Source: Vibrio amylolyticus (GTDB lineage: Bacteria; Pseudomonadota; Gammaproteobacteria; Enterobacterales; Vibrionaceae). Taken from it: DNA of 64,000 nt. The notes below the pieces were generated by a model. The model saw nothing but the letters and a program-made list of their open reading frames with translations, was not told the origin of the DNA and did no database searches. Below, one piece after another: positions 1 through 9,384 of this stretch. The DNA is taken from assembly GCF_023145695.1 (NCBI RefSeq), contig NZ_JAJHVV010000007.1, forward strand, positions 248,001 to 312,000, written 5' to 3'. How positions within the stretch are numbered: position 1 is the first letter of the stretch; every line of letters starts with the position of its first letter. Position numbers and translations under genes: made by a program.

Positions 1-245
1 AACAGCAGATTATTTTCAATCAGCTCAACTTGTTTGATGAGTGGCCTAAGATGCCAGAATACGATCTTATCTCTTGCCGTAATGTGATGATTTATTTTGA
101 CAGAGAGACGCAAATCGCCTTGTTAAAACGATTTCATCAAGCACTAAAACCAAATGGAATATTGTTTATCGGGCATTCGGAGAGTGCCGGACCATGCAGT
201 GATATTTTTCACCATCTTGGTCATACCATTTACGTTAAACAATAA
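1..245 (+). CDS. cheR: Chemotaxis protein methyltransferase CheR, C-terminal part (5' end outside window)
   Basis: The reading frame is already open at base 3, so this is the last ~80 residues of a longer gene. CheR transfers methyl groups from S-adenosylmethionine to glutamates of chemoreceptors. The visible part has the typical C-terminal end of the methyltransferase fold: the [10 protein letters not shown] strand-loop, then a helix with [11 protein letters not shown] and a closing GHSES turn. cheD and cheB follow on the same strand, giving the cheR-cheD-cheB order of V. cholerae chemotaxis cluster III. The N-terminal helical domain and most of the SAM site cannot be checked here. Confidence 0.93.
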   Translation, partial: QQIIFNQLNLFDEWPKMPEYDLISCRNVMIYFDRETQIALLKRFHQALKPNGILFIGHSESAGPCSDIFHHLGHTIYVKQ

Positions 246-324
246 GTCGTTTTGGCAGCGAACGTATTGTCAATTAAGTGTACGTTCAACGATATCAGTG
301 ATAACACCACGAGGCCCATGAATA

Positions 325-966
325 ATGGCATTTCACGTACAAAAACGGCATACAGAAAACGCGCACTTTAGCCGCTTCTATCATCCGAGGCATCAAAGTC
401 ACATGATAAAAGTGATGCCGGGTGGGCTTTATTGTACTGACGAAAATGAAATTATTTGTACGGGACTTGGTTCATGTATCTCTGCCTGCATTTGGGATAC
501 TGAATTGCACATCGGCGGCATGAACCATTTCCTACTTCCTTTTGATAGCAGCGAGCAGCTTCGACACTGGCACGCAACTGAGGTGGTATCAACCGCCTCA
601 CGTTATGGGAGTCATGCCATGGAAATGCTCATCAATACCTTGATTTCAATGGGTTCAGATCGTTCAAACTTACGAGTAAAACTGTTTGGTGGTGCACAAA
701 TGCTGGGCCGCTATTCTATGATCGGTGAAAAAAACATTGAGTTCATTAATCGGTATGTTGAGCAAGAGCAACTAACAGTAGACGCACATGATTTAGGTGG
801 TATGGAGCCAAGAAAGGTTATTTTTGAACCGTTTACTGGAAAAGCTTGGCTGAAGCGAATTCCATTTAATGAAGTTCATCAACTGCAACACCAAGAAGAG
901 AAATACGCGACAGAATTGGGCAAAGAGAGTCACAAAAATCACGATGATGACGTGGAGCTATTTTAA
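325..966 (+). CDS. cheD: Chemoreceptor glutamine deamidase CheD
   Basis: CheD deamidates selected glutamines on methyl-accepting chemotaxis proteins, creating methylation sites, and acts in the cytoplasm on the receptor array. The 213-aa product has the family core TGLGSC...GGMNHFLLP, with catalytic-type Thr46, Cys51 and His68, so it should be active. ATG 325 has GAGG 10 bases upstream; ATG 318 is in another frame. The stop overlaps the cheB start by one base, which implies translational coupling. The last residues are acidic and end in VELF, the same four-residue end as the receptor encoded at 2110-3255; this may be a shared docking tail (inference). Confidence 0.95.
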   Translation: MAFHVQKRHTENAHFSRFYHPRHQSHMIKVMPGGLYCTDENEIICTGLGSCISACIWDTELHIGGMNHFLLPFDSSEQLRHWHATEVVSTASRYGSHAMEMLINTLISMGSDRSNLRVKLFGGAQMLGRYSMIGEKNIEFINRYVEQEQLTVDAHDLGGMEPRKVIFEPFTGKAWLKRIPFNEVHQLQHQEEKYATELGKESHKNHDDDVELF

Positions 967-2000
967 TGAGAAAAATCAAAGTACTAGTAGTCGATGATTC
1001 CCCTGTATTTAGAGCGTTGCTTTCTCAGATTATTAATTCAGATGATGAACTAGAGGTTATCGCTGCAGCAGAAGATCCGTATGAAGCACGACAAATGATA
1101 AAAGAGTTCAATCCAGATGTCATAACACTTGATATCGAAATGCCAAAGATGAATGGCGTTCAATTCTTACGAAACTTAATGCGTCTTCGACCAATGCCAG
1201 TTGTGATGATATCGACGTTAACCCAGCACGGCGCAGAAGCGACACTAGAAGCACTAGAGACTGGCGCGGTAGATTATTTCCCTAAGCCCGCTGTAGAAGC
1301 TACGGGAGAAATTGTTGAATATAAGACAGAGATAAATAAAAAGATTCGAATGGCCGCGAAAGCAAATGTACAAACGGCCAATACCGCTGAGGTTGCACCA
1401 GAAATTGATCCATGTAGTAAACAGACCGAAATTGAATTGATTGCCATTGGAGCATCAACAGGGGGAACCGAGGCGGTTAAAAATGTAATGGCGGCTCTTC
1501 CTGCAGGGCTACCACCGATCATTATCACTCAGCATATCAGTGCCATGTTTACGCGCTCTTTTGCTAAGCGTTTAGATGATGCAAGTGACGTTGAGGTTAA
1601 AGAGTTAACGGCGTCAAAAGCACCTCTGATAAATGGATGTGCGTACGTAGCGCCAGGAGACAAACATATCACGGTATTTCGTCGCGGCAGTCATTTGTTT
1701 TGCCAGTTAGATGATAGCCCTCCTATGAGTCGCCATAAACCCTCTGTTGATGTTATGTACCACTCTGTCGCTGAAGTAGTCGGTGATAAAGCGATAGGAG
1801 TATTGCTGACGGGAATGGGTAGTGATGGTGCAGAAGGTATGCTGAATATGAAAAATAAAGGCGCTATTACCCTAGCTCAAGATGAAAAATCGTCGGTTGT
1901 ATGGGGGATGCCAAAAGTTGCCTATGAGATAGGAGCGGTAAAAAAATTAGTGTCATTAAGTCAGGTACCTAAGCAGCTGTATAACTATATTTATAAATAA
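966..2000 (+). CDS. cheB: Protein-glutamate methylesterase/deamidase CheB
   Basis: CheB removes methyl groups from chemoreceptors and is activated by phosphorylation from CheA. The 344-aa protein has an N-terminal receiver domain (acid pair Asp10-Asp11, phospho-acceptor Asp56 in TLDIEMP) and a C-terminal CheB esterase domain. The catalytic Ser is in [10 protein letters not shown], the His in [13 protein letters not shown] and the Asp in [12 protein letters not shown], so all three catalytic residues are present. The gene overlaps cheD by one base (TAATG). It belongs to the chemosensory operon that begins upstream of the window. Length and domain order are normal for the family. Confidence 0.96.
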   Translation: MRKIKVLVVDDSPVFRALLSQIINSDDELEVIAAAEDPYEARQMIKEFNPDVITLDIEMPKMNGVQFLRNLMRLRPMPVVMISTLTQHGAEATLEALETGAVDYFPKPAVEATGEIVEYKTEINKKIRMAAKANVQTANTAEVAPEIDPCSKQTEIELIAIGASTGGTEAVKNVMAALPAGLPPIIITQHISAMFTRSFAKRLDDASDVEVKELTASKAPLINGCAYVAPGDKHITVFRRGSHLFCQLDDSPPMSRHKPSVDVMYHSVAEVVGDKAIGVLLTGMGSDGAEGMLNMKNKGAITLAQDEKSSVVWGMPKVAYEIGAVKKLVSLSQVPKQLYNYIYK

Positions 2001-2109
2001 AAACTGTAGCCATAACCAAACGGCATTAATTCGTTGTCAGATTTTGATTCACAGCTAGGTATGTATAGATAGAAAACTCCAGGTTCACTGGTATGTCAGG
2101 AAGAGGCTT

Positions 2110-3255
2110 ATGAACAAAAATAGACTTTCCAAAAAGTCCAAAAATATTATTGCTGTCGTTTTACAAGTTGCTCTCCTTGCCACTTGGATGTTCTTTTCGC
2201 AAAACCTATTTCATTTGGGGATTATGCTCATTGTAGCGGCTATCCCATGGTTAGTATTGACGACTGATGGACAAGAAGCCGTTACAGACCCTATTGGTAA
2301 CGAGAGCGAATTGCAGCACAGCATCGCTGAAGAGTTAAAACTCATTTTGAAAGATGGTATTCCTAAGGTTGCTGATCCTTTAGATAAGCAACACCAAATT
2401 ATTGAAGAGTCAGTCGAAACGTTGAATAACAGCTTTTTTAGTCTACAAAAAGTGAGTGAGGAGCAAAGTACTGTTTCTAATCAGCTTGTCGACGGTTTAC
2501 TCGCAAACCAAGACAGTGAATATGATTTAACCTCAGTACTGCCTAAAATTGAGACGATCATATCTGACTTCGTCAACACCATGGTGAGTATTTCAGAGAA
2601 GAGCATTTCGGCGGTTCACAGTATTCATGATATGTCAGACAAGCTCGGTACGGTATTTAAGCTTCTTGCTCAGGTTAGAGGCCTGTCCGAACAAACCAAC
2701 TTACTGGCACTTAATGCGGCTATTGAGGCGGCAAGAGCTGGAGAAGCGGGTCGAGGCTTTGCTGTTGTCGCACAGGAAGTTAGGAACTTATCTAAACAAG
2801 CGGAAGAGCTAAACTCTGAGATAGAGAAAGAGATAAATATTGCTCAAAATACAGTCAAAGATGCAAATGCAACCGTAGGCGAAATGGCATCAATTGATAT
2901 GACATCGGCCATTGAATCCAAAGAGCAAGTAGATGACATGCTCAAAGGTGTTCATCAGGTCAACATTGAGATTGAGCAAGAAGTTCAAAAAATACGAATG
3001 TTAGGCGATCAATTACATGGCCATGTTGGTGATGGTGTTCGAGCGCTACAGTTTGCGGATATTGTTATGCAGCAAGGTGATTACGCAAAAGAATCAATGG
3101 AATATCTGATGGACGTTATCAATGCGTTAGACAGACACGAAGAAGATGCCGCACTTAAGCAAGAACTCTCGGAAATTTTGGATCGCTCTAGGCATCGAAA
3201 AGCACCGGCAGCGAGTCAATCAAGTATTGAAGAAGGTGAAGTGGAGTTATTTTAA
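2110..3255 (+). CDS. Methyl-accepting chemotaxis protein with no periplasmic sensor domain
   Basis: This 381-aa receptor signals to CheA through a cytoplasmic coiled coil. Residues about 12-50 form two hydrophobic segments separated by a few residues, so the protein is membrane-anchored with almost no periplasmic part. The signalling tip [19 protein letters not shown]...[15 protein letters not shown] lies near residues 195-235. There is no HAMP domain and no ligand-binding domain, so any stimulus should be cytoplasmic, membrane-related or sensed through partner receptors. It sits 109 bp after cheB and 9 bp before the STAS gene. A receptor gene in the same place in V. cholerae cluster III (VCA1088, from memory) looks equivalent. 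The C-terminus ends GEVELF. Confidence 0.9.
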   Translation: MNKNRLSKKSKNIIAVVLQVALLATWMFFSQNLFHLGIMLIVAAIPWLVLTTDGQEAVTDPIGNESELQHSIAEELKLILKDGIPKVADPLDKQHQIIEESVETLNNSFFSLQKVSEEQSTVSNQLVDGLLANQDSEYDLTSVLPKIETIISDFVNTMVSISEKSISAVHSIHDMSDKLGTVFKLLAQVRGLSEQTNLLALNAAIEAARAGEAGRGFAVVAQEVRNLSKQAEELNSEIEKEINIAQNTVKDANATVGEMASIDMTSAIESKEQVDDMLKGVHQVNIEIEQEVQKIRMLGDQLHGHVGDGVRALQFADIVMQQGDYAKESMEYLMDVINALDRHEEDAALKQELSEILDRSRHRKAPAASQSSIEEGEVELF

Positions 3256-3264
3256 GGGAAGCTT

Positions 3265-3564
3265 ATGACAGTTGAAACAAAGGTAGACACGAGTTCGAAG
3301 AAAATAACCATCGCGATCGAAGGTGCGTTTGGTTTTAACTTGGTACAAGAGTTTAGACAGAGCTATAGCGATAGGAAGGAGTACAAGTTCACTATTGACC
3401 TCCGTAAAGTGGATTATATTGACAGTGCTGGGCTAGGGATGCTGTTGAACATGCAAAACTACTTAGGTCAACCCGATGGTTCTGTCCTCATTACTAATAC
3501 TCTCCCACAAGTTAAAAAAATACTGCTTATTTCAAGGTTCGACAAAAAATTTCAAATTGATTGA
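3265..3564 (+). CDS. STAS-domain anti-sigma-factor antagonist (HsbA/SpoIIAA-like)
   Basis: The 99-aa protein is a single STAS domain. The phosphorylation motif DSAGLGML carries the acceptor Ser54, preceded by the beta strand TIDLRKVDYI. Proteins of this class are switched by phosphorylation: a serine kinase inactivates them and a PP2C phosphatase restores them. Both enzyme activities appear to be fused in the next gene, 35 bp downstream. The pair resembles Pseudomonas HsbA/HsbR, where the antagonist controls an anti-sigma factor and a diguanylate cyclase. The target here is unknown. Its place directly after a receptor gene suggests that chemosensory input reaches a partner-switching output (inference). 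Confidence 0.88.
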   Translation: MTVETKVDTSSKKITIAIEGAFGFNLVQEFRQSYSDRKEYKFTIDLRKVDYIDSAGLGMLLNMQNYLGQPDGSVLITNTLPQVKKILLISRFDKKFQID

Positions 3565-3599
3565 GTCGAGTCGTGTAGGAAAATTGAGGGAGTGAATGT

Positions 3600-5297
3600 G
3601 TGCGACTATTGATTGTAGATGATCTCTTAACGAACAGGGTGCTATGCCAAGGCATACTGTCTGAGATTGCCACCGATATAGAGACCTTTGAAACAGGTGA
3701 CGGTGTGGTTACAGCGATGCAGCAGATGCCCGAACTGCCTGATGTCATTTTACTTGATGTCATCATGCCAATAAAAGATGGGTTTACGACGGCTATTGAA
3801 ATTCGTGAAGCCTTTCCTGATGTCCACATTGCCATCATCTTTCTAACTGCTTTAGACGATAATAGCTCTTATGAGCGCTGCCTGACTCATGGTGATGACT
3901 TTATAGGCAAACCCGTTGAACGTAATGTACTCATTTCTAAAGTTCAAGCGCACTATCGAATTGTCAAAATATACCGAGAAATGGTTCAGCAACGAGATGA
4001 GCTGAGCACTTTTCATGAACAAGTGCAATATGACTACTCTATCTCTGAGTCAATCTTTACCAATTTAATGGATGAGATGAGCTCTCAGGTGAGCCATATT
4101 TCCGGTATTGATTATATCTCGACCCCCTCAACCGTATTCAATGGTGATTTAATCGTTGTCGCCAATCGTCCCCATGGGGGCGCGTATGTGATGGTCGCTG
4201 ATGCCACTGGGCATGGGCTACCTGCTGCAATTTCGGCTATTCCTGCAACCCGTGCCTTTTTTACTATGGCAGCGAAGGGACTGTCTTTAGGTGAAATTGT
4301 TAATGAAATCAACAACTCACTATCTAAGTTTTTGCCTATGGGGATGATGCTCGCTGCTAGCGTGTTTGAGGTTCGAGCAAATGGGCTTGAAGTCTCATGG
4401 TGGGGAGGGGGATTACCCGATACGTATGTCTTAGACAAAGACGGGAATACCCTTCGCCGCTTAGTGTCGAAGCACATGCCGTTAGGTGTACTTGATTCGC
4501 ATGAGTTTGAGACCGACATTGTGCATATGAAATTGGAGCCAGGTGAGCAAATTGTCAGCTATACCGATGGGATCACGGAAGCGATGAATGAGGCGGGTGA
4601 ACAATTTGGCCAAGAGCGACTTGAAAAAGCGCTAGAGAATGGAAAAGCACGCATTCCTACAATTTATGACGCTGTTAAAGACTTTTCAAAAATGAAGGCT
4701 GACGATGATCTTTCAATACTCTCGATGACCTTCCCGATTATGAATAGCAATGAAAGCGACACCATACCGGTTGATTTCTATTATAGTCATATTCCAATCG
4801 ATACAACGCTGAGCTTCCCCGCTCATGTACTGAAATCTGTCAGCGTGTTGAGTGAAGTAAGGCAGTATCTTTCAGGAATCCTTAATGGTGGACAGCACCT
4901 TGACCTAGTTTGCTCTGTGTTGTCTGAGCTGTTTGCAAATGCGATTGAGCATGGTTTGCTGCAACTGGAATCTTCATTAAAAGAAGATCCCGATGGCTTT
5001 TTTGAATTCTATCAGTTGAGAGAAAAAAGGCTGAAGTCATTACGTGACGATGCTTTTGTCAAGTTGCATATCGACTTCAAGCCAGAAGAACAGATGTTGA
5101 GCATGACACTTGAGCACAATGGTGAGGGCTTTGATTACCGTCGTATGAACTCGAATATAGGAAATAACCTTACCCATGGTCGAGGCATTGTGCTCGCTGT
5201 GGAGCTTTGCGATTCCCTTGTGTATTCTAACGAAGGGAAAACAGTGACTGCTGTTTATCGATTTAACGCTCTGCACCGTTTTCCTAGTTCAACTTAG
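3600..5297 (+). CDS. Response regulator with PP2C (SpoIIE-type) phosphatase and HATPase domain (HsbR-like)
   Basis: The 565-aa protein has three parts. Residues 1-120 are a receiver domain with Asp7/Asp8 and acceptor Asp53 in LLDVIMP. Residues ~165-380 are a PP2C phosphatase with metal-site motifs NGDLI, VADATGHGLPAA, YTDGITEA and ADDDLSIL. Residues ~415-555 are an RsbW-type HATPase with N-box ELFANAIEHG. The usual DxGxG of the ATP lid is HNGEGFD, so its Asp is replaced by His and kinase activity is uncertain. GTG 3600 follows TGAGGGAG at 3585, the best ribosome site in this stretch. It probably dephosphorylates or phosphorylates the STAS protein encoded just upstream, under control of the chemosensory kinase. 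Confidence 0.9.
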   Translation: MRLLIVDDLLTNRVLCQGILSEIATDIETFETGDGVVTAMQQMPELPDVILLDVIMPIKDGFTTAIEIREAFPDVHIAIIFLTALDDNSSYERCLTHGDDFIGKPVERNVLISKVQAHYRIVKIYREMVQQRDELSTFHEQVQYDYSISESIFTNLMDEMSSQVSHISGIDYISTPSTVFNGDLIVVANRPHGGAYVMVADATGHGLPAAISAIPATRAFFTMAAKGLSLGEIVNEINNSLSKFLPMGMMLAASVFEVRANGLEVSWWGGGLPDTYVLDKDGNTLRRLVSKHMPLGVLDSHEFETDIVHMKLEPGEQIVSYTDGITEAMNEAGEQFGQERLEKALENGKARIPTIYDAVKDFSKMKADDDLSILSMTFPIMNSNESDTIPVDFYYSHIPIDTTLSFPAHVLKSVSVLSEVRQYLSGILNGGQHLDLVCSVLSELFANAIEHGLLQLESSLKEDPDGFFEFYQLREKRLKSLRDDAFVKLHIDFKPEEQMLSMTLEHNGEGFDYRRMNSNIGNNLTHGRGIVLAVELCDSLVYSNEGKTVTAVYRFNALHRFPSST

Positions 5298-5322
5298 TGG
5301 TTGATGATCCGCTTTAACTTCA

Positions 5323-6198
5323 TTAGGGTTGTGAATTCAATAAGACTGGGTAGCCATGCTCAGGGTGAGCCATAACAGATACATTGAAGTTGTAGACTCG
5401 CTTAATATTATCCTCCGTCAATACCTGCCAAGGCGATCCATCCGCCACTATATTTCCTTGGTTCAAGATCATGACTCGGTCAGCGTATTGGGCGGCAAGA
5501 TTAAGATCGTGCATGACGATAACCACCGCTGCACCTTCCCCTGTTAATTGCTTGGCTAGCGTTAAGGTTTGATGCTGGTGGGAGAGATCAAGTGCCGAGG
5601 TTGGCTCATCTAACAGCAGTATCTTTTGTTGGTTCGCTTGAGCTAGTTGAGTGAGTACACGGGCGAGATGGACTCTCTGTTTTTCTCCACCAGATAGGCT
5701 TGGGTACATGCGGTCACCAAGATGAGCGGTGTCGGTCAGCTGCATATTTTTTTCGGCAATTTGAGCAATGGCCGCTGCATTTGCATCCAGTGGAATACCT
5801 CCTAGCTCTACCACCTCTTTAACGCTGAAATTGAAGCTTAGGCTACTTGATTGAGGCAAAACACCAAGATGCTTAGCAAGTTGTTTAGGGGCCCATTGAT
5901 TTGCTGCTTTATCAAAGAAGCGAATGTTACCCTGCGTTGGATATTCACCAGTGATCATTTTCAACAACGAACTCTTACCTGTGCCGTTTGGGCCTAGCAA
6001 GATCGTTAGCTCGCCAGCGCTTATGTGAGTGCTTACTTTATCCAAAATCACTTTATTGCCAAGCGTAAGGCTTAGATCATGCAATTGAATAAAGGCGTGA
6101 CCTACGGCTTGATCGTTAAAGTGAGATAGTCCGTCAGCCGAGTGAAGCTCGTTTTGATTAATCGTTTCTAGAAATATCTTTTGAATTGCTTGAGACAT
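5323..6198 (-). CDS. hutD: Heme ABC importer ATP-binding protein HutD/HmuV
   Basis: This is the ATPase of the heme importer on the inner face of the inner membrane. The 291-aa protein has Walker A GPNGTGKSSLL, Q-loop near LPQSSSL, signature LSGGEKQRVHLARVL, Walker B ILLLDEPTSALD and the switch His in VIVMHDLN. An extra N-terminal stretch of about 35 residues precedes the first ABC strand. Its start overlaps the stop of hutC by one base, so the two are coupled. It is last in the tonB-exbB-exbD-hutBCD operon and ends only 25 bp from the oppositely transcribed gene at 3600-5297. Confidence 0.94.
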   Translation of the reverse strand: MSQAIQKIFLETINQNELHSADGLSHFNDQAVGHAFIQLHDLSLTLGNKVILDKVSTHISAGELTILLGPNGTGKSSLLKMITGEYPTQGNIRFFDKAANQWAPKQLAKHLGVLPQSSSLSFNFSVKEVVELGGIPLDANAAAIAQIAEKNMQLTDTAHLGDRMYPSLSGGEKQRVHLARVLTQLAQANQQKILLLDEPTSALDLSHQHQTLTLAKQLTGEGAAVVIVMHDLNLAAQYADRVMILNQGNIVADGSPWQVLTEDNIKRVYNFNVSVMAHPEHGYPVLLNSQP

Positions 6199-7256
6199 TA
6201 GATGCGCCCTTTTTGTTTGATCAGTAGCCAGATAAAGAAAGGTGCGCCAATTAAGGCGGTAATGATGCCTACAGGCATATCGAGAGGGGCTACCGCAGTA
6301 CGCGCAATCATGTCGGCAATCAGCAATAAAAGAGCGCCAATCAGCATAGAAACAGGAAGCAGTGATTTATGGTTTGGTCCAATCATCATTCGTCCAAGAT
6401 GGGGGACGATTAGGCCAACAAACCCAATCATTCCCGAAAGGGCGACCGTTACACCAACCCCTGCCGCCGTGAGAAGAATCAGTTGTCGTTTTAGCTTTTG
6501 AACTTCGATGCCCATATGTTTGGCTTCAGCTTCACCGAGCAGTAACGCATTCAATGATTCAGCTTTACGATAGAACACAATAAACAGAGAGATTAACGCA
6601 CCAAACGCCAATACCAGTCCACTCCAATTTGCACCTGCTAGTGAGCCCATTGTCCAAAGTGACAGGTCACGCAGAGCTTGATCATCGGCGTAATAGTTCA
6701 TAAGCCCAAGGCCTGACCCTGCAAGCGCGCCAATGGCCACACCCGCTAATAGCATCATTGTGACTGAAGTTCCGTTCGCACCTGTACCAAGTCGATACAC
6801 AACCACGGTTGTCAGTGCACCACCAATGAAAGAAAACAGAGGCACGGTACCAAACAGCAGTAATTGCGGGTAGCTTTGAGCGAGTGAGCCAAAGAGAACA
6901 ATCGCAATTGCAGCCCCAAGTGAGGCCCCAGCGCTAACGCCAATAATCCCAGGATCCGCGAGTGGATTACGAAATAGTCCCTGCATGACCGCACCACACA
7001 ATGCCAGAATGGCTCCAACCGCAATTGCTAATAGCGTGCGTGGTAGACGAATTTGTTGAATTACCAAGATGATATGAGCAGGTAAATCAGCGCTTCGGAG
7101 CGTGGTTGGAAGAAGCGCTTGAATACTATTGATGAGCGAGATATCCATTGGTCCTAACGCCACGGAGCTGATAATGGCGAAATACAGTGCAATACCGCCT
7201 CCAATAAAAAGCAGACGCATGGGGACTCGATTTAAATGTGAAACAGACATAGACAA
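6198..7256 (-). CDS. hutC: Heme ABC importer permease HutC/HmuU
   Basis: This is the membrane permease that carries heme from the periplasmic binding protein into the cytoplasm. The 352-aa product is a FecCD-type permease with about ten hydrophobic helices. Diagnostic stretches are RLPRTLLAIAVGAILALCG near residues 73-91, GLFRNPLADPGIIGVSAGA and, near the end, GFVGLIVPHLGRMMIGPNH. It lies 131 bp after hutB, the only real gap in the operon. That gap holds an imperfect inverted repeat (GAGCGTTCT near 7337, AGAACGCGCTC near 7374), which could be an mRNA processing or attenuation hairpin. Confidence 0.94.
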   Translation of the reverse strand: MSMSVSHLNRVPMRLLFIGGGIALYFAIISSVALGPMDISLINSIQALLPTTLRSADLPAHIILVIQQIRLPRTLLAIAVGAILALCGAVMQGLFRNPLADPGIIGVSAGASLGAAIAIVLFGSLAQSYPQLLLFGTVPLFSFIGGALTTVVVYRLGTGANGTSVTMMLLAGVAIGALAGSGLGLMNYYADDQALRDLSLWTMGSLAGANWSGLVLAFGALISLFIVFYRKAESLNALLLGEAEAKHMGIEVQKLKRQLILLTAAGVGVTVALSGMIGFVGLIVPHLGRMMIGPNHKSLLPVSMLIGALLLLIADMIARTAVAPLDMPVGIITALIGAPFFIWLLIKQKGRI

Positions 7257-7387
7257 ATTTAACTACTGTGGTGAATGTTATAGGCGATCCGCACGATAAG
7301 CGTAATTAATAGAACAGTGCGGCATTACGGGTAATGAGCGTTCTTAAAAACAACGTCGAGATCATGAGGTGGGTAGAACGCGCTCTG

Positions 7388-8236
7388 TTATTGCGTGTGG
7401 AACATCTCGTTAAGCTGTTTAGCCACTTTTAAGCTGTGTAGACCAAAACCTCCTATGAGTGCGCTACTCGGTACAGAGATGATTTGCTGTTTTTGGCCTG
7501 CCGGTGTTGCGGCAAGTAACGGCAGTTTCTCAAGGATTTTTGATTGCCCGCCAAATGTTGACCAAGCGCGATCACTGACGAGGATATAATCAGGCTGCAG
7601 GGTGATGATCGCTTCATAAGAGAGTGGCTTATAAGATTCGATGATCTCCGCTGCCGGGTTCTTTGCGCCAGAAAGAGTGATGATCTTATCCACTGGCGTG
7701 TTTGTCCCTGCCGCAGTAGCAGGACGATCTTCACTGATCATTAGGAAAACCACACTTGGTTTCTCTACTAGCGCTTTTTGAGATAGCTGCTCGATCTCTG
7801 TACCGACGTGATCTTTGAGTTGCTGGGCTTTTAACGGTTTTTTTGTCACTTGACCAATCGTATCAATGCGTTGGTGGAGTGCGGCTAGAGAATTATCCGA
7901 TGGCAGTATCATGACTTCTACATCACTAGCAGTCAGTAGTTGTAATGTGGTTTCCGGCCCCATTTCATTTGAGCCAATCAATCGGGTTGGGTTTAACGCC
8001 ATTAAGCCTTCTGCGGAAAGTTGACGATGGTAACCGACTTGCGGCATATCAGACCCTTTAATGAAGCCTTTACTAGTGACATCGACAGCGACTAGCTGGT
8101 CTTCTGCACCCAATGCAAAAAACAGTTCGGTAATATTAGAACCCGCACTGATAATTCTTTCTTGCGCGATGGCCGAAAATGACACGGCAGATAGTATAAG
8201 TACACTGATCGTAATGTGAGTGGTTAAGTTATTCAT
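7388..8236 (-). CDS. hutB: Periplasmic heme-binding protein HutB/HmuT
   Basis: This is the substrate-binding protein that takes heme from the outer-membrane receptor and delivers it to HutC/HutD. The 282-aa precursor has an N-terminal signal peptide (residues 1-24, cleavage expected after SAIA). A class III (BtuF/FhuD-like) binding fold follows: ERIISAGSNITELFFALGAEDQLVAVD, then DMPQVGYHRQLSAEGLMALNPTRLIGS. Tyr in QVGYHRQ is at the place of the heme-ligating Tyr of ShuT/PhuT (family knowledge). The gene starts 2 bp after exbD stops, so heme capture and energy coupling are co-expressed. Confidence 0.93.
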   Translation of the reverse strand: MNNLTTHITISVLILSAVSFSAIAQERIISAGSNITELFFALGAEDQLVAVDVTSKGFIKGSDMPQVGYHRQLSAEGLMALNPTRLIGSNEMGPETTLQLLTASDVEVMILPSDNSLAALHQRIDTIGQVTKKPLKAQQLKDHVGTEIEQLSQKALVEKPSVVFLMISEDRPATAAGTNTPVDKIITLSGAKNPAAEIIESYKPLSYEAIITLQPDYILVSDRAWSTFGGQSKILEKLPLLAATPAGQKQQIISVPSSALIGGFGLHSLKVAKQLNEMFHTQ

Positions 8237-8238
8237 TT

Positions 8239-8664
8239 CTATTTCTCTTTATCCATAATGATGCTGGTGGCGCTGATACTTTTTGTTTGCATAAACGCAA
8301 GTAATTGCAGCATTTTTTCAACGGGTACATTTTTGTCAGAGCCAATGACAACCGACTTTTTCGGGGACATTGTTGTGACCTTGATTAGCGCCTTGGAAAA
8401 TGTCTCCCAATCTTCATACGTGGCTTGTTCTATCGCCCAGTGAGGGGCGTCTAACAATAAGTTGATGGTGATAACTTCTGAATCAATGTTTGTTAGCACG
8501 CTCTCTTGTTTTGTCGCTGGAATATCAACATCCATTGTTTTGATATCAATATTGGCGGTGAGTAGAAGAAACACCATTACGATAAAAATAATGTCTAAAA
8601 GCGGCGTGAGATCAGGCTTATTATCTGATGCAAAAGAGTGGTTCTGTTGTTTACTCGTGATCAT
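8239..8664 (-). CDS. exbD: TonB-system proton channel subunit ExbD
   Basis: ExbD forms, with ExbB, the inner-membrane motor that powers TonB-dependent uptake by proton flow. The 141-aa protein has one N-terminal membrane helix (IIFIVMVFLLLTANI, residues ~28-45). The essential Asp is in PDLTPLLDIIFIVMVF, and a periplasmic domain follows. The order tonB-exbB-exbD with 2-4 bp spacing, followed by hutBCD, is the TonB1 arrangement of vibrios. Length is standard. The gene is probably iron-regulated with the rest of the operon. Confidence 0.94.
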   Translation of the reverse strand: MITSKQQNHSFASDNKPDLTPLLDIIFIVMVFLLLTANIDIKTMDVDIPATKQESVLTNIDSEVITINLLLDAPHWAIEQATYEDWETFSKALIKVTTMSPKKSVVIGSDKNVPVEKMLQLLAFMQTKSISATSIIMDKEK

Positions 8665-8668
8665 GTGG

Positions 8669-9382
8669 CTAGCTTAATACTGTTGAACTTAGCGTAGATT
8701 TACACTGTGAATTTCTACTGCTTTGAATCAGGTCTTTTTTTTCAATGGCGGTCTCAAAGGAAACCCCCTCTAACAATAGATTACAGTGGTTTAACCCAAG
8801 TTCGATTTTGCTAAGTGTGTTATCAGCCCAAAGGTGAAATAGCTGTGCTCCAGTGATTGCTGGCAATGCTATAAGCAAACCCGCTGCCGTAGTCGACATA
8901 GCGAGCCCCAGCCCATCAGCAAGCAAAGCCGGCTCTATTGAGCCTTGAGAGGCTCCTAGGCTTTTAAACATTTCGATAAGGCCGATGACGGTTCCAAGTA
9001 GACCAACTAAAGGTGAAATAACACCAATAATCGAGAGAATCTTTAGCCCTGATATATAGGACTGACGCTTTTTCTGCAGCCAAATTGTGACCGCTTCTTC
9101 ACGTAATGGTTTATCAAACCTTTGATGAGCAAGCAGCATTCCTACGCCTTGATCAAGAGTGCTACTTTTTTCGAGGCTACTTTTGCTAAACGCATCGACA
9201 GATGCTGAGTCAGTGAAGTCAATTTGACTCAGTGAACGGAGTAAGGATTTCCCATTGGTTTTGCTATTGAAGATAAGAAAGAGCGTTCGCTCTAGCAAAA
9301 TCATGATCACAAGAAATGACATGACCGTAAGAGGCCATGTCATTACACCAAGTTGAGAGTGGATTGAGTTTAAAATTGTCAT
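8669..9382 (-). CDS. exbB: TonB-system proton channel subunit ExbB
   Basis: ExbB is the multi-helix scaffold of the TonB motor. The 237-aa protein belongs to the MotA/TolQ/ExbB family. It has a first helix at residues ~15-35 (WPLTVMSFLVIMILLERTLF), a cytoplasmic loop, then two helices: KILSIIGVISPLVGLLGTVIG (residues ~133-153) and the conserved GLGLAMSTTAAGLLIALPA segment. It starts 2 bp after tonB and ends 4 bp before exbD. It acts with TonB1 and ExbD to drive HutA. The C-terminal tail is Ser-rich and not diagnostic. Confidence 0.94.
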   Translation of the reverse strand: MTILNSIHSQLGVMTWPLTVMSFLVIMILLERTLFLIFNSKTNGKSLLRSLSQIDFTDSASVDAFSKSSLEKSSTLDQGVGMLLAHQRFDKPLREEAVTIWLQKKRQSYISGLKILSIIGVISPLVGLLGTVIGLIEMFKSLGASQGSIEPALLADGLGLAMSTTAAGLLIALPAITGAQLFHLWADNTLSKIELGLNHCNLLLEGVSFETAIEKKDLIQSSRNSQCKSTLSSTVLS

Positions 9383-9384
9383 GC

